In this document: positions 27,913-36,497 of the stretch, piece after piece
Position numbering within the stretch: position 1 is the stretch's first letter
Layout: each line of letters starts with the position of its first letter
Assembly (NCBI RefSeq): GCF_030347995.1
Contig: NZ_JAQIBC010000001.1
Span: 558,001-622,000 of the forward strand
Origin: Sulfurovum xiamenensis
GTDB lineage: Bacteria; Campylobacterota; Campylobacteria; Campylobacterales; Sulfurovaceae
Direction: 5' to 3'
Length of the DNA: 64,000 nucleotides
Translations under genes and position numbers: made by a program
Notes under the pieces: generated by a model
Seen by the model: only the letters and a program-made list of their open reading frames with translations
Told to the model about the DNA's origin: nothing
The model's database searches: none

Positions 27913-29037
27913 CTACCTTCTATACTTTACTTCACCATTCACTATGGTTGATATGATACTGAAATTTTCATCAAAGATGACTATATCCGCATCATAGCCT
28001 TCTCGCAGTACCCCTTTAGGTATACCCAGTTTTGCTGCCGGTATCTTTGTCACAGCATTGACAATTTCAACAAGTTCCATTGAGGTATGTTTACTCATAT
28101 TTGACAATGCTTCATTCATCTTCAGTATAGAACCAGCAAGTGTCCCATCTTGAAGTACTGCTTTGCCTCCATCTACCTCGACACTTTGTCCACCCAGATC
28201 ATAGATGCCACATTTCATACATCCCGCCCGCATCGCATCGGTGATAAATATCAGCTTCTCTTTTTTGATCTTCTGTACCAGTTCAAGCGTAGTAGGATGT
28301 GTATGTACCAAATCAGCGATAATGTCACAGGTCACATCCGAGTCAAAGACCGCGCCTACGATCCCGGGTTTTCTGTGATGATAGGGGTTCATGGCATTGA
28401 AAAGATGTGTTGCATGAGAAATACCCCAGGCAAAACTCTCCTGCGCTGCTTCATAGCTGGCATCAGAATGTCCGATACTTAAAATAATATGCGGATACTC
28501 TTTTGCCACAAGCTTGATAAAATCTTCACCTCCCTCTACTTCGGGTGCCAATGTGATCATTTTCACTTCCTGCATATACTTCTCTATCAGTGCAAGACTG
28601 GGTTCCTGAACATATGCTTTGTCCTGTGCACCATGTTTGGAAGCATTAATAAAAGGTCCCTCAAGATGGATACCCAGTATTTTTGCTCCTGTGACTTTTC
28701 TGGCATGTCGTTGAATGTTTTGTAATGCCTTGTCAATCGCCTTGTCTGACATGGTCATCGTGGTAGCCAAAAAAGAAGTAGTTCCCGTATGAAGCAAAGT
28801 CGTCGAAAGTGTTTCAAGAGCAGTTGGCGTAGCGTCCATCACATCACTCCCGCCACTCCCATGTATATGCAGATCGATAAATCCTGCACTCACATAAGCA
28901 CCCTTTGCATCAATCGTCTCAATGCCTTCCAAGTCTGTTCCCTCTGTAATATTGACAATCTTGTTGTCAAACAGAAGCGTCTTACCCTCTACGATCTCAT
29001 CATTGATAAGAAGTTTTGCATTTGTGATCGCTTTCAT
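27913..29037 (-). CDS. nagA: N-acetylglucosamine-6-phosphate deacetylase
   Basis: This 374-residue amidohydrolase removes acetate from GlcNAc-6-phosphate, giving glucosamine-6-phosphate. Metal and substrate motifs are in place: DLHIHGSGG near the N-terminus, SIGHSDASYEAA, the HATHLFNAM loop with PYHHRKPG, and the catalytic aspartate in FITDAMRAG. I chose the ATG at 29037, just after the stop of the upstream ligase gene. An in-frame start at 29079 would add 14 residues and overlap that gene. No nagB is seen in the window, so the product may feed cell-wall synthesis directly. Confidence 0.9.
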   Translation of the reverse strand: MKAITNAKLLINDEIVEGKTLLFDNKIVNITEGTDLEGIETIDAKGAYVSAGFIDLHIHGSGGSDVMDATPTALETLSTTLLHTGTTSFLATTMTMSDKAIDKALQNIQRHARKVTGAKILGIHLEGPFINASKHGAQDKAYVQEPSLALIEKYMQEVKMITLAPEVEGGEDFIKLVAKEYPHIILSIGHSDASYEAAQESFAWGISHATHLFNAMNPYHHRKPGIVGAVFDSDVTCDIIADLVHTHPTTLELVQKIKKEKLIFITDAMRAGCMKCGIYDLGGQSVEVDGGKAVLQDGTLAGSILKMNEALSNMSKHTSMELVEIVNAVTKIPAAKLGIPKGVLREGYDADIVIFDENFSIISTIVNGEVKYRR

Positions 29038-29044
29038 CTGTTTG

Positions 29045-30589
29045 TCACACTTCATCCCTGAGATGTTCTTTGAGCACACGTTTTAGTACTTTACCCGTAG
29101 CATTTTTCGGCAATGTCGGTATTACATGCGTCTGTTTTGGTATTTTATAGTTGGCAAGATGCTCTCTCATATATGCTTTTAAGGCAGCTTCATCAAGATT
29201 CTCTATCCCCTCTTCAAGTTCCACATAGGCAACAGGCACTTCACCGCTCTTTTCATCATGAATACCTATAACAGCAGATGCGGATATCCCCTCAAATCTG
29301 TCTATGACCTCTTCTACCTCACGAGGATAGATATTGATACCTTTTGAGATAATAAGATCTTTTTTTCTATCTACGATGAACAAAAAATCTTCATCATCCA
29401 TATATCCTACATCACCTGTAAGCAACCAACCTTTGATGATCGTCTCTTCTGTTGCAGTAGGACGGTTAAGATACCCTTGCATGACATTGTCACCTTTTAC
29501 AATAATATCTCCTATGGCACCACGATGCACTTCATTCAACTCATGATCTACGATCTTGATCTGATAGCCATATAAAGCTGTACCTACAGACCCTGCCTTT
29601 TGTTTTTTCAGCGTATTCATACACACTGCAGGACTTGCTTCGCTAAGGCCATACCCCTCAAGCAGTGTAGCTCTTTTAAACTTTTTTGCCATCGCATCCA
29701 GTGTTTTAGCCTGTAGGGCGGCAGCTCCGGAAATAAATGCCCGTATATTATTGAACCACATAAAATACCATGGGAGTTTAGCCTTTGCCAATGCATTATA
29801 GACATCGGGGATACCAAAGAAAAGTGTCACCCGTTTTAACAGTGTCTGTTTAAAGATATTGGAGAAAGGCTGAATTGATTTGATGATCACAATACTCATG
29901 CCTACATACATAGGGAGCATTACAGCGATAGAAAAGGTAAAAGAGTGGAACATGGGAAGAAATACGATCCCTCTGTCTCTGGGTTTCACATGAATGTGCT
30001 TCATACCAGAACTTCCGTTTGAAAAAATATTCTTATGGCTCAACATCGCACCTTTGGGTTTTCCGGTTGTTCCAGAAGTATAGATGATCACTGCTGTATC
30101 TTCCAAGGCTGTATCGGTATGGGTAACAGACAGGTCTGTTTTTAATGCTTCTTCAAACGTATAATGTTGTTCTCCCTGGACACTCTTCTCCCCTTCCCAA
30201 ATAATACAGTTACACAAGTTGATCGCTTTGCTGCGGTTGACAACTTTCTCGTGGATAGCAGAGGCGACAAGTACGGAAGACCCACTGTCCTCTAAAATAT
30301 AACTCAGTTCATCTTCTTTTAAAAAGGTGTTGACAGGGACAACAATAGCCCCCAGTTTTGAAGCAGCAAAGATCGTATAGACGAACTCAGGAGAGTTACG
30401 TAAAAAAAATGCGATCTTATCACCCTTTTTTACACCTTGATCCACGAGAAAAGCAGCCAGTTTATCTGCTGCTACTAAAATATCTGCATAAGTGATCTTC
30501 TCATCATCCACAAACAGCGCGACTTTTTTTCCCCGTTTTTTAGACTGATAGGCAATAAGTTCATAAAAGTTGTTAAACTTGTAGTCCAT
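29045..30589 (-). CDS. Long-chain acyl-CoA ligase (AMP-forming)
   Basis: This 514-residue ANL-superfamily enzyme has the AMP-binding signature YTSGTTGKPKGAMLSHKN (about residue 168), the LLEGYGLSEASP motif (about 312) and the C-terminal catalytic lysine in NATGKVLKRVLKE. It activates a carboxylic acid, most likely a fatty acid, to its CoA thioester. It directly follows an outer-membrane FadL-like gene (1 bp gap), which supports a fatty-acid substrate. Other acids, such as short or aromatic ones, cannot be excluded from the sequence. Confidence 0.88.
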   Translation of the reverse strand: MDYKFNNFYELIAYQSKKRGKKVALFVDDEKITYADILVAADKLAAFLVDQGVKKGDKIAFFLRNSPEFVYTIFAASKLGAIVVPVNTFLKEDELSYILEDSGSSVLVASAIHEKVVNRSKAINLCNCIIWEGEKSVQGEQHYTFEEALKTDLSVTHTDTALEDTAVIIYTSGTTGKPKGAMLSHKNIFSNGSSGMKHIHVKPRDRGIVFLPMFHSFTFSIAVMLPMYVGMSIVIIKSIQPFSNIFKQTLLKRVTLFFGIPDVYNALAKAKLPWYFMWFNNIRAFISGAAALQAKTLDAMAKKFKRATLLEGYGLSEASPAVCMNTLKKQKAGSVGTALYGYQIKIVDHELNEVHRGAIGDIIVKGDNVMQGYLNRPTATEETIIKGWLLTGDVGYMDDEDFLFIVDRKKDLIISKGINIYPREVEEVIDRFEGISASAVIGIHDEKSGEVPVAYVELEEGIENLDEAALKAYMREHLANYKIPKQTHVIPTLPKNATGKVLKRVLKEHLRDEV

Positions 30590-30590
30590 C

Positions 30591-31808
30591 TTAGTACTCG
30601 TATGCCACGCCTACAGTTGTTAAGAATGCTCCACCTTCATGAAAGGTACCCATACCCTTGATAGAACGTGATTCTTTACTGTCATATAAGAATGCAGCAC
30701 CCCAAGAAAGGTCTTCTGATTGTTGATAGCGGAATCCCATAGAGAAGACCTTAGCATCACTGTCTGGCAGTTCAAACCCTATGGTTTCTTCTGGTACAGG
30801 TGTCTCATCGATAGCAAACCCCATCATCGCTGTGATCTTGTTAGCCATTTCAATCGTCGCACCCACCCTAAAGGTATTGGTATCTTTCCAATCTTTTGCG
30901 ATCGGATCATCAAAGGGGGTAAGGACTATACCTGTTCCTGTATATTCAAAATCCAAAGCTTTATATGCTGACCAAAATGTTCTTTCATAATTAAACTCTA
31001 ATGTAAATGTATCATTCCATGTTTTAGACACAGCCAGATTAAGTGCCGCAGGTAATGGAACAGATACACTTGCATCATCATGATATAATTGATCACCCCC
31101 GCCATATAATGTAGCTGTACCCTCTTCATCTAAATCAATATTAGATCGATACGTTACAGCTAGATTAATATCTGAAGTCGGCTTATACGCCAGTGCTAAA
31201 TTATAACCTAATTCAAACGTATCACCTTCCATATCACGTGCTATATCCGCTAGAGCAAGCTGTTGATTATATGCATCGGCAGAATTACTTTTCACCACCC
31301 CTTCGCTATAAATCAATCTTACACCACCACCAACACTAAAATGATCAGAAACTTTATAAGAAATACTTGGATTTAATTCTATGACTTTTAAAGTAAACTC
31401 TTCTGCGATTGCTTTTTGTACCGGAGTCGTCCACCTTTTAGTCAAGCCTCCTGGTACCACTAAGCTCACACCCCATCTAAAATCACCCATAGCTTCAGAA
31501 ACATAATGCAAAAATGGAATAGGAATATCTTCTACTTCTGATTCACCTGAATATGCGGGTAGACTTTGGAACTCATTTGATGGAAGATGTGCCAAAGTAA
31601 TACCGCCCTCTACATAACGTTTACCTCCATGCATAAAAGCCATATTTGCAGGGTTAAAATATGCTGTATCAGCACCACTGGTATGTGCAACGTATGCTGC
31701 ACTAAGTGCCATTGAATTGAGTGATTGTTCAGGGATCTTGTATCCTCCGGCCATGACGACTGAACTTGTGATCGTACTTAGTGCTAAACCTCTTACTATT
31801 CTATCCAT
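30591..31808 (-). CDS. fadL: FadL/TodX-family outer-membrane transport protein
   Basis: This 405-residue beta-barrel starts with a signal peptide (MDRIVRGLALSTITSSVVMA) and then GGYKIPEQSLNSMALSAAYVA. That stretch, with the following NPANMAF, is the conserved N-terminal hatch of FadL proteins (the NPA motif). The C-terminus ends in aromatic residues (VAYEY), as usual for barrels. It imports hydrophobic compounds such as fatty acids. The start at 31808 leaves 6 bp to AAGGA; a longer frame to 31886 would overlap nfo and hide the signal peptide. Confidence 0.88.
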   Translation of the reverse strand: MDRIVRGLALSTITSSVVMAGGYKIPEQSLNSMALSAAYVAHTSGADTAYFNPANMAFMHGGKRYVEGGITLAHLPSNEFQSLPAYSGESEVEDIPIPFLHYVSEAMGDFRWGVSLVVPGGLTKRWTTPVQKAIAEEFTLKVIELNPSISYKVSDHFSVGGGVRLIYSEGVVKSNSADAYNQQLALADIARDMEGDTFELGYNLALAYKPTSDINLAVTYRSNIDLDEEGTATLYGGGDQLYHDDASVSVPLPAALNLAVSKTWNDTFTLEFNYERTFWSAYKALDFEYTGTGIVLTPFDDPIAKDWKDTNTFRVGATIEMANKITAMMGFAIDETPVPEETIGFELPDSDAKVFSMGFRYQQSEDLSWGAAFLYDSKESRSIKGMGTFHEGGAFLTTVGVAYEY

Positions 31809-31830
31809 CATTCTTCCTTCTATTGCAACT

Positions 31831-32724
31831 TTAATCTTCGATAAAAGTATACAATGCATTAATCTCCTGCGCCCAGATCGACTCATCGATCGTTTCTAAG
31901 ACAAGGGGTATATCATCCATACGCGAATCATTCATGATGAATTTAAAAGCATCCCATCCGATCTCTCCCTGACCTAACGAATCGTGCCTATCAACCCTTG
32001 AACCCAACTTTGGTTTAGAGTCATTGATATGCATACCCATGAGATACTCTCTTCCTACTACTTTATCAAAAGCGTTCCATGTTTCATCATAGGTTTCCTT
32101 GGTACGAATATCATATCCTGCTGTAAACATATGACAGGTATCGATACAAACACCTACACGTCTTTTATCCTCTACCTTATCTATGATATGTGCCAAATGT
32201 TCAAACTTATACCCAAGATTAGATCCCTGACCTGCCGTATTTTCTATGACCAGTTTTACATTGGAATCTTTGGTCGCTTCTATGGCTCTATTTAATGATT
32301 CTGCTATGACATCAAGACACTGCAACTCTGCATGTATGAGCTTGTCATGATACTCGGGGTCTTTTTTAGGGATCTTTGTCAAATGAGAACCTGGGTGGAA
32401 GTTAAGCCTGTCAAGTCCTAAAATACGGCAACGTTCCAACTCATCAATAAAGGCTTCTCTAGATTTCTCAAGTTTTTCTACTTCCGGGTGCCCCAGATTG
32501 ATGAGGTATGAGTCATGCGGTAAAATATGTTTCGGCAGTATCCCGGATTTTTCAAGATTTTGATGAAATGCATCAATGGTTTTTGTTTCTAACGGTTTCG
32601 CAACCCACTGTCTTTGATTTTTCGTAAAAAGTGCAAATGCTTTGGCCCCTATAGCCATAGCATTTAACGGTGCATTATCCACACCTCCACTTGCACTTAC
32701 ATGTGCTCCGACAAATTTTGTCAT
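31831..32724 (-). CDS. nfo: Endonuclease IV (AP endonuclease)
   Basis: This 297-residue TIM-barrel enzyme cuts DNA at abasic sites. The Zn ligands fall in the signature stretches [33 protein letters not shown] and [17 protein letters not shown] at the start is typical. Length matches the family (about 280-300). It lies between a lipoprotein gene and fadL on the same strand, with 9 and 22 bp gaps. Confidence 0.96.
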   Translation of the reverse strand: MTKFVGAHVSASGGVDNAPLNAMAIGAKAFALFTKNQRQWVAKPLETKTIDAFHQNLEKSGILPKHILPHDSYLINLGHPEVEKLEKSREAFIDELERCRILGLDRLNFHPGSHLTKIPKKDPEYHDKLIHAELQCLDVIAESLNRAIEATKDSNVKLVIENTAGQGSNLGYKFEHLAHIIDKVEDKRRVGVCIDTCHMFTAGYDIRTKETYDETWNAFDKVVGREYLMGMHINDSKPKLGSRVDRHDSLGQGEIGWDAFKFIMNDSRMDDIPLVLETIDESIWAQEINALYTFIED

Positions 32725-32733
32725 CTTTGTACC

Positions 32734-33222
32734 TTAATATTGTTTTTTCACTTGTATAAGTATAGAATTGATTGTATCACGGAAAATAATCTGCTGGTTT
32801 AAAACACTATAATCGATATTATATTTATCCTTTTTTACGATCTTCTGTGTAAACCCGTCACCCTTTTTTTCTAGTCCCATCCCATGAAACAGAGCTCTTC
32901 CTCTGAATATATTTTCCAATAAGTCTTCCGGGTACATTGCACTTAAGACTTTTTGGTTGAAATCACGTTTTCCCATACACTCTAGCAGACTCATACATAC
33001 CGAAGTTTCAGATATTTCCAGGGACATCAATGCCTGTCCGGCACCATAGATCTCTATTTTGATCTCTTCCTCATTCTCATAGATGAACCCCATATCGGCA
33101 TACTTGAAAGTAGGTGTTTTGAACATGATATAGGCAGAATTTTGCTGCACATACTCTTTAGATGCACAGGCACTCAAAAGAAAACCCATGATAAAAATCG
33201 AAAAAGTTCTTTTAAAATTCAT
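32734..33222 (-). CDS. Small lipoprotein of unknown function
   Basis: The 162-residue product has a lipobox LLSAC with predicted lipidation at C19. The mature part contains two further cysteines (CMSLLEC) that could form a disulfide, and ends in a beta-rich segment. No family is recognised. It begins the minus-strand run that continues into nfo, and its start is about 90 bp from the tRNA-Glu array on the other strand. Confidence 0.7.
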   Translation of the reverse strand: MNFKRTFSIFIMGFLLSACASKEYVQQNSAYIMFKTPTFKYADMGFIYENEEEIKIEIYGAGQALMSLEISETSVCMSLLECMGKRDFNQKVLSAMYPEDLLENIFRGRALFHGMGLEKKGDGFTQKIVKKDKYNIDYSVLNQQIIFRDTINSILIQVKKQY

Positions 33223-33285
33223 CTTTTTTTCCTTATTTTAGATAAATTATACACTATCTTAAGAGATTTTTAAGCACCCTATCTA

Positions 33286-33291
33286 TATAAT
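33286..33291 (+). promoter_or_regulatory. Candidate -10 hexamer (TATAAT) for the tRNA-Glu array
   Basis: A perfect TATAAT lies 20 bp before the first tRNA-Glu gene. No obvious -35 was seen, which is common in Campylobacterota. It would start transcription a few bases before the tRNA. Confidence 0.5.
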
Positions 33292-33311
33292 GCCATCCAC
33301 AAGTTACAGAT

Positions 33312-33386
33312 GGCCCCATCGTCTAGCGGTTAGGATCCATGGTTTTCATCCATGTTACCGGAGTTCGAGTCTCCGTGGGGTCACCA
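33312..33386 (+). tRNA. tRNA-Glu (TTC), copy 1
   Basis: A 75-nt cloverleaf with encoded CCA. The anticodon loop TTTTCAT, between CATGG and CCATG, gives anticodon TTC. The acceptor stem GGCCCCA pairs with TGGGGTC, with one G-T pair. The T arm has GGAG-TTCGAGT-CTCC. Confidence 0.96.
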
Positions 33387-33416
33387 TTTTTAACTTGTAA
33401 CAACTCAATATAATGT

Positions 33417-33491
33417 GGCCCCATCGTCTAGCGGTTAGGATCCATGGTTTTCATCCATGTTACCGGAGTTCGAGTCTCCGTGGGGTCACCA
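33417..33491 (+). tRNA. tRNA-Glu (TTC), copy 2
   Basis: Identical over all 75 nt to copy 1. It is separated from copy 1 by a 30-bp spacer that recurs exactly between all copies. Confidence 0.96.
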
Positions 33492-33521
33492 TTTTTAACT
33501 TGTAACAACTCAATATAATGT

Positions 33522-33596
33522 GGCCCCATCGTCTAGCGGTTAGGATCCATGGTTTTCATCCATGTTACCGGAGTTCGAGTCTCCGTGGGGTCACCA
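33522..33596 (+). tRNA. tRNA-Glu (TTC), copy 3
   Basis: Identical over all 75 nt to copies 1 and 2, at the same 105-bp period. Confidence 0.96.
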
Positions 33597-33626
33597 TTTT
33601 TAACTTGTAACAACTCAATATAATGT

Positions 33627-33701
33627 GGCCCCATCGTCTAGCGGTTAGGATCCATGGTTTTCATCCATGTTACCGGAGTTCGAGTCTCCGTGGGGTCACC
33701 A
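33627..33701 (+). tRNA. tRNA-Glu (TTC), copy 4
   Basis: Identical to the other copies. The sequence after CCA differs from the spacer, so this is the last unit of the array. Confidence 0.96.
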
Positions 33702-33752
33702 TCTATTCACACTATTATCTTCAATTTTATGCAAATCCTGTTCTCATACAAA

Positions 33753-35753
33753 TTACATAGAGCCTTGATATCTCTCTAGACCTCTTACATCATCAAAAGC
33801 ATTCAGGGTTTTCTTATTTTTAGCTTCTAAGAAGAGGGTTTCAAACGCGTCATCCTGTACAGGTTCTGAGAAATAATACCCCTGTAAAATATCGCATTTT
33901 TGATCTACAATGAACTTGCGCTGCTCTTCGTTCTCAATCCCCTCTGCAACGATCTTCAACTTGAGATTTTTAGCTATCGTAAAGATCGTTTCAACAAAGC
34001 ATTTATCTTCCTCATCTTCAAGATGGTGTAATTCAGAGATGAATGACTTGTCGATCTTGATCTCATTGATAGGTAACTGTCGAAGATAACTTAAAGAGGA
34101 GTACCCTGTTCCAAAGTCATCCATTGAAAAACGAATACCGTAATTTTGAAGGACCTTCATGTTTCTGATCAGTTTTGTGATATCTTCTGCAACAGAGGTC
34201 TCTGTGATCTCAAAGATGATCTTTGACCGTTGTGCCTTGGTAAGATAGGTGTCACAAAGATATTTCACATCATTGATAAATTGATAATGAAAGAGTTGCC
34301 TCATACTGACGTTAATAGACATTTGTTCTAACACAATACCCTTTTCATCCCACTTTTTAAATGTGATAAAGGCCTCTTTTAATATATAGTATCCCAACTC
34401 TATGATGAATCCTGTTTTTTCAGAGATTGGTATAAACTCAGTCGGGCTCACCTCTCCCAACGTTTCATTATCCCAGCGGGAAAGCACTTCACAACCGATA
34501 ATTTCATTCTCAGGGCTGTACTGTGGCTGGTAGGTCAATGTTATTTCATTCCTTTGAAGTGAGAAATGTAACAAGCGTTCTATTTCAAGTTTCCATTCGA
34601 CATGTTTTGCAAGTGTATCATTGAAGAAGATAATGCCATTCCTTCCCTTTCCTTTAGCCTCATACATGGCGATATCCGCTTCTTTGATAAAATTACTGGC
34701 TTCCATTTTGGGATCACTGATAATACTCACACCGATACTGGCACTGATGTATAAAGAATGCTCTTCAATATGGTAACTTTCTCTGATCGATGTCAGTAAC
34801 TCCTCGGAAAACTGAGATGCATTATGAAGACACTCCTGTTCCGTTGCAAATGAAGCACTGAGAATACAAAACTCATCTCCGCCCAGACGGGATACAAAAT
34901 TTTGATGCTTTTTACTAAGCACGCGCATACGGTCTGCTGCTTGACAAAGCAACACATCCCCGATATCATGGCCCAAAGTATCATTAATGGTCTTAAAATG
35001 ATCAAGATCGATCAATAACAGATAAATATGCTGATGATCATGTTTTTGGCTTTTCATGGCGTCATTAAGCAGTTCGATAAAATAGCGTCTATTCCCCAGT
35101 GTCGTTAAAGCATCATGATAGGCCTGGAATTGACTTTTAATAAGATAATTAAAGGTATTGTGCGCAGCATAGAGCAAAACACCACCTAAAACGATGGTAA
35201 AAAATGCCAATAGATAACTATAGAACTCACTTACAAAGATAAAATAGAGGGTCAAAGGCAGCATAAGCGTGACCAAAGTAAACACAGCCAGCTTTTTTTG
35301 TGAGGCCAAAATGGTCGCAGAGACAACAGTAACCCCCAATTGTGTTGCTATGGCCACATAATGTAACTCTATATCACTACGTGATGTATATATCAGAAAC
35401 ATAATCGTCCAAACAGAGAAATAACTGAATAAAAAGTATCTCAGTTGCCCAAGCCACTGTTCTTTTTGTTGCATATTAAGATCATTCTCTAAAAAGCTCC
35501 TATGTAATCTATATCCCCAAAAAGAGAGTAACAGTACAAAACAAAACCATAAAAGTTCAGGAAACAAAGAAGAAGAATAGAGCCATCCGATATAAAGATA
35601 GCCTATACCGGTACCGGCAAATAATGCGATCACCACAAGTATCTGTTTGTGCATAAAATCATAAAAGTGCATATTGTCGAGCATAGCATACCTTGAAATC
35701 GTTCTGTATGAGTTTTTATACTGATTGTGTGACCTGGCGATCTTTTCATCCAC
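33753..35753 (-). CDS. GGDEF-EAL cyclic-di-GMP turnover protein
   Basis: This protein of up to 666 residues has six or so membrane helices in the first 210 residues. A GGDEF domain follows with an intact RLGGDEF active site (about residue 296), then an EAL domain with the variant EVLSRW and intact DDFGTGYSSLSYL. Both synthesis and breakdown of cyclic di-GMP are therefore possible. The frame can start at GTG 35753, which has no ribosome site. It can also start at ATG 35684 (643 residues), which has AAGG 6 bp upstream and may be the real start. A possible structured leader lies upstream. Confidence 0.9.
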   Translation of the reverse strand: MDEKIARSHNQYKNSYRTISRYAMLDNMHFYDFMHKQILVVIALFAGTGIGYLYIGWLYSSSLFPELLWFCFVLLLSFWGYRLHRSFLENDLNMQQKEQWLGQLRYFLFSYFSVWTIMFLIYTSRSDIELHYVAIATQLGVTVVSATILASQKKLAVFTLVTLMLPLTLYFIFVSEFYSYLLAFFTIVLGGVLLYAAHNTFNYLIKSQFQAYHDALTTLGNRRYFIELLNDAMKSQKHDHQHIYLLLIDLDHFKTINDTLGHDIGDVLLCQAADRMRVLSKKHQNFVSRLGGDEFCILSASFATEQECLHNASQFSEELLTSIRESYHIEEHSLYISASIGVSIISDPKMEASNFIKEADIAMYEAKGKGRNGIIFFNDTLAKHVEWKLEIERLLHFSLQRNEITLTYQPQYSPENEIIGCEVLSRWDNETLGEVSPTEFIPISEKTGFIIELGYYILKEAFITFKKWDEKGIVLEQMSINVSMRQLFHYQFINDVKYLCDTYLTKAQRSKIIFEITETSVAEDITKLIRNMKVLQNYGIRFSMDDFGTGYSSLSYLRQLPINEIKIDKSFISELHHLEDEEDKCFVETIFTIAKNLKLKIVAEGIENEEQRKFIVDQKCDILQGYYFSEPVQDDAFETLFLEAKNKKTLNAFDDVRGLERYQGSM

Positions 35754-35764
35754 ATCTATAAAAT

Positions 35765-35818
35765 AGAGTATGCAAGACCCATGGCTTTCTGGCCCCGTCT
35801 CACGACAGGTGTAGCTTT
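35765..35818 (-). ncRNA. Possible c-di-GMP-I (GEMM)-like aptamer in the leader of the GGDEF-EAL gene
   Basis: On the minus strand, a stem CCTGTC / GACGGG closed by the GNRA loop GTGA is followed by a GAAAGCC segment, then GGGTCT. Segment lengths match the core of the Vibrio Vc2 aptamer (ACC-N4-GNRA-N4-GGG-N3-x-AAAGCC). The bases at the positions of A18, G20 and A47 agree. I cannot find a convincing second (P3) hairpin with a tetraloop receptor. A TATAAT at 35837-35842 would start the RNA about 15 nt before the motif. The context, a c-di-GMP enzyme, fits, but the call is tentative. Confidence 0.3.
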
Positions 35819-36005
35819 TTTACAAAAGTATCATATATTATAAATCATTTACATTAAACTAATATGATAATTCTAAACATAATCCATTATATTTACTTAT
35901 GTTACTTTTTTCAGTAGTAAAAATGTTACAATCATTGAATGTATAATCCATTTTAGCCGATGTATAGCTGGCTGGATAGATCGTATTGGTTATTTAAATG
36001 AAGTT

Positions 36006-36081
36006 TGGTGGAGCATAACGGGATCGAACCGATGACCTCTTCGCTGCCAGCGAAGCGCTCTCCCAGCTGAGCTAATGCCCC
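36006..36081 (-). tRNA. tRNA-Ala (GGC)
   Basis: A 76-nt cloverleaf with encoded CCA. The anticodon loop CTGGCAG sits on the stem CTTCG/CGAAG. The acceptor stem has the G3-U70 wobble pair that identifies alanine tRNAs. It lies between ppiC and the GGDEF-EAL gene on the same strand. Confidence 0.96.
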
Positions 36082-36144
36082 AAAGATGTGAAACATAGGA
36101 TTCTAGCACAAGATAGATATATTTTTACCTATCTTGTAAATTTT

Positions 36145-36426
36145 TTACGAACGTTCTGTGATTTCAAGCAGATGGTACCCAAATTGTGTTTTTACCGGAC
36201 CATGTACGACACCTACCTCATCATTAAACACGACTCTGTCGAACTCCGGTACCATTTGTCCCTGACCAAATCTTCCCAGTTCTCCACCTCTTGCGCCTGA
36301 AGGACACGTGGAATTCTGCTTCGCTGCTTCTTCAAAGGTAATCTCCCCTGCATTTATCTTCTCTTTGAGTTCCCTACAGAGTGCTTCGTCATTGACCAAT
36401 ATGTGTCTTGCTGATGCTGTTGCCAT
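36145..36426 (-). CDS. ppiC: Parvulin-type peptidyl-prolyl isomerase
   Basis: This 93-residue single-domain parvulin begins with ARHILV and contains CPSGARGGELGRFGQGQMVPEF and FGYHLLEI, the conserved catalytic core. It speeds cis-trans isomerisation of X-Pro bonds. There is no signal peptide, so it is cytoplasmic, like Escherichia coli PpiC. It follows dnaG by 71 bp on the same strand. Confidence 0.93.
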   Translation of the reverse strand: MATASARHILVNDEALCRELKEKINAGEITFEEAAKQNSTCPSGARGGELGRFGQGQMVPEFDRVVFNDEVGVVHGPVKTQFGYHLLEITERS

Positions 36427-36497
36427 TATTATCTCCTTGCTTTTGATTGAATCTGCATCGTTTATATACTATTTGTCCTTGATTTCAAGTAAAATAA

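Larger units (their letters stand above)
33312..33701 (+). repeat. Tandem 105-bp repeats containing the tRNA-Glu genes
   Basis: Three full 105-bp units (75-nt tRNA plus 30-bp spacer) and a final tRNA are identical at every base compared. The absence of any difference, spacer included, points to recent expansion or ongoing gene conversion. Confidence 0.9.

Noticed and set aside
31809-31886. Longer N-terminus of the FadL-like protein
   Set aside because: It overlaps nfo and would bury the clear signal peptide; a ribosome site stands before the shorter start.
33408-33414. TATAAT in each spacer of the tRNA-Glu array as separate promoters
   Set aside because: It lies only two bases before each tRNA, so transcription would begin inside the gene; it is part of the duplicated spacer.
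33312-33701. Regular direct repeats with equal spacers, as in a CRISPR array
   Set aside because: Each repeat folds as a complete tRNA-Glu, and the spacers are identical to each other rather than unique.
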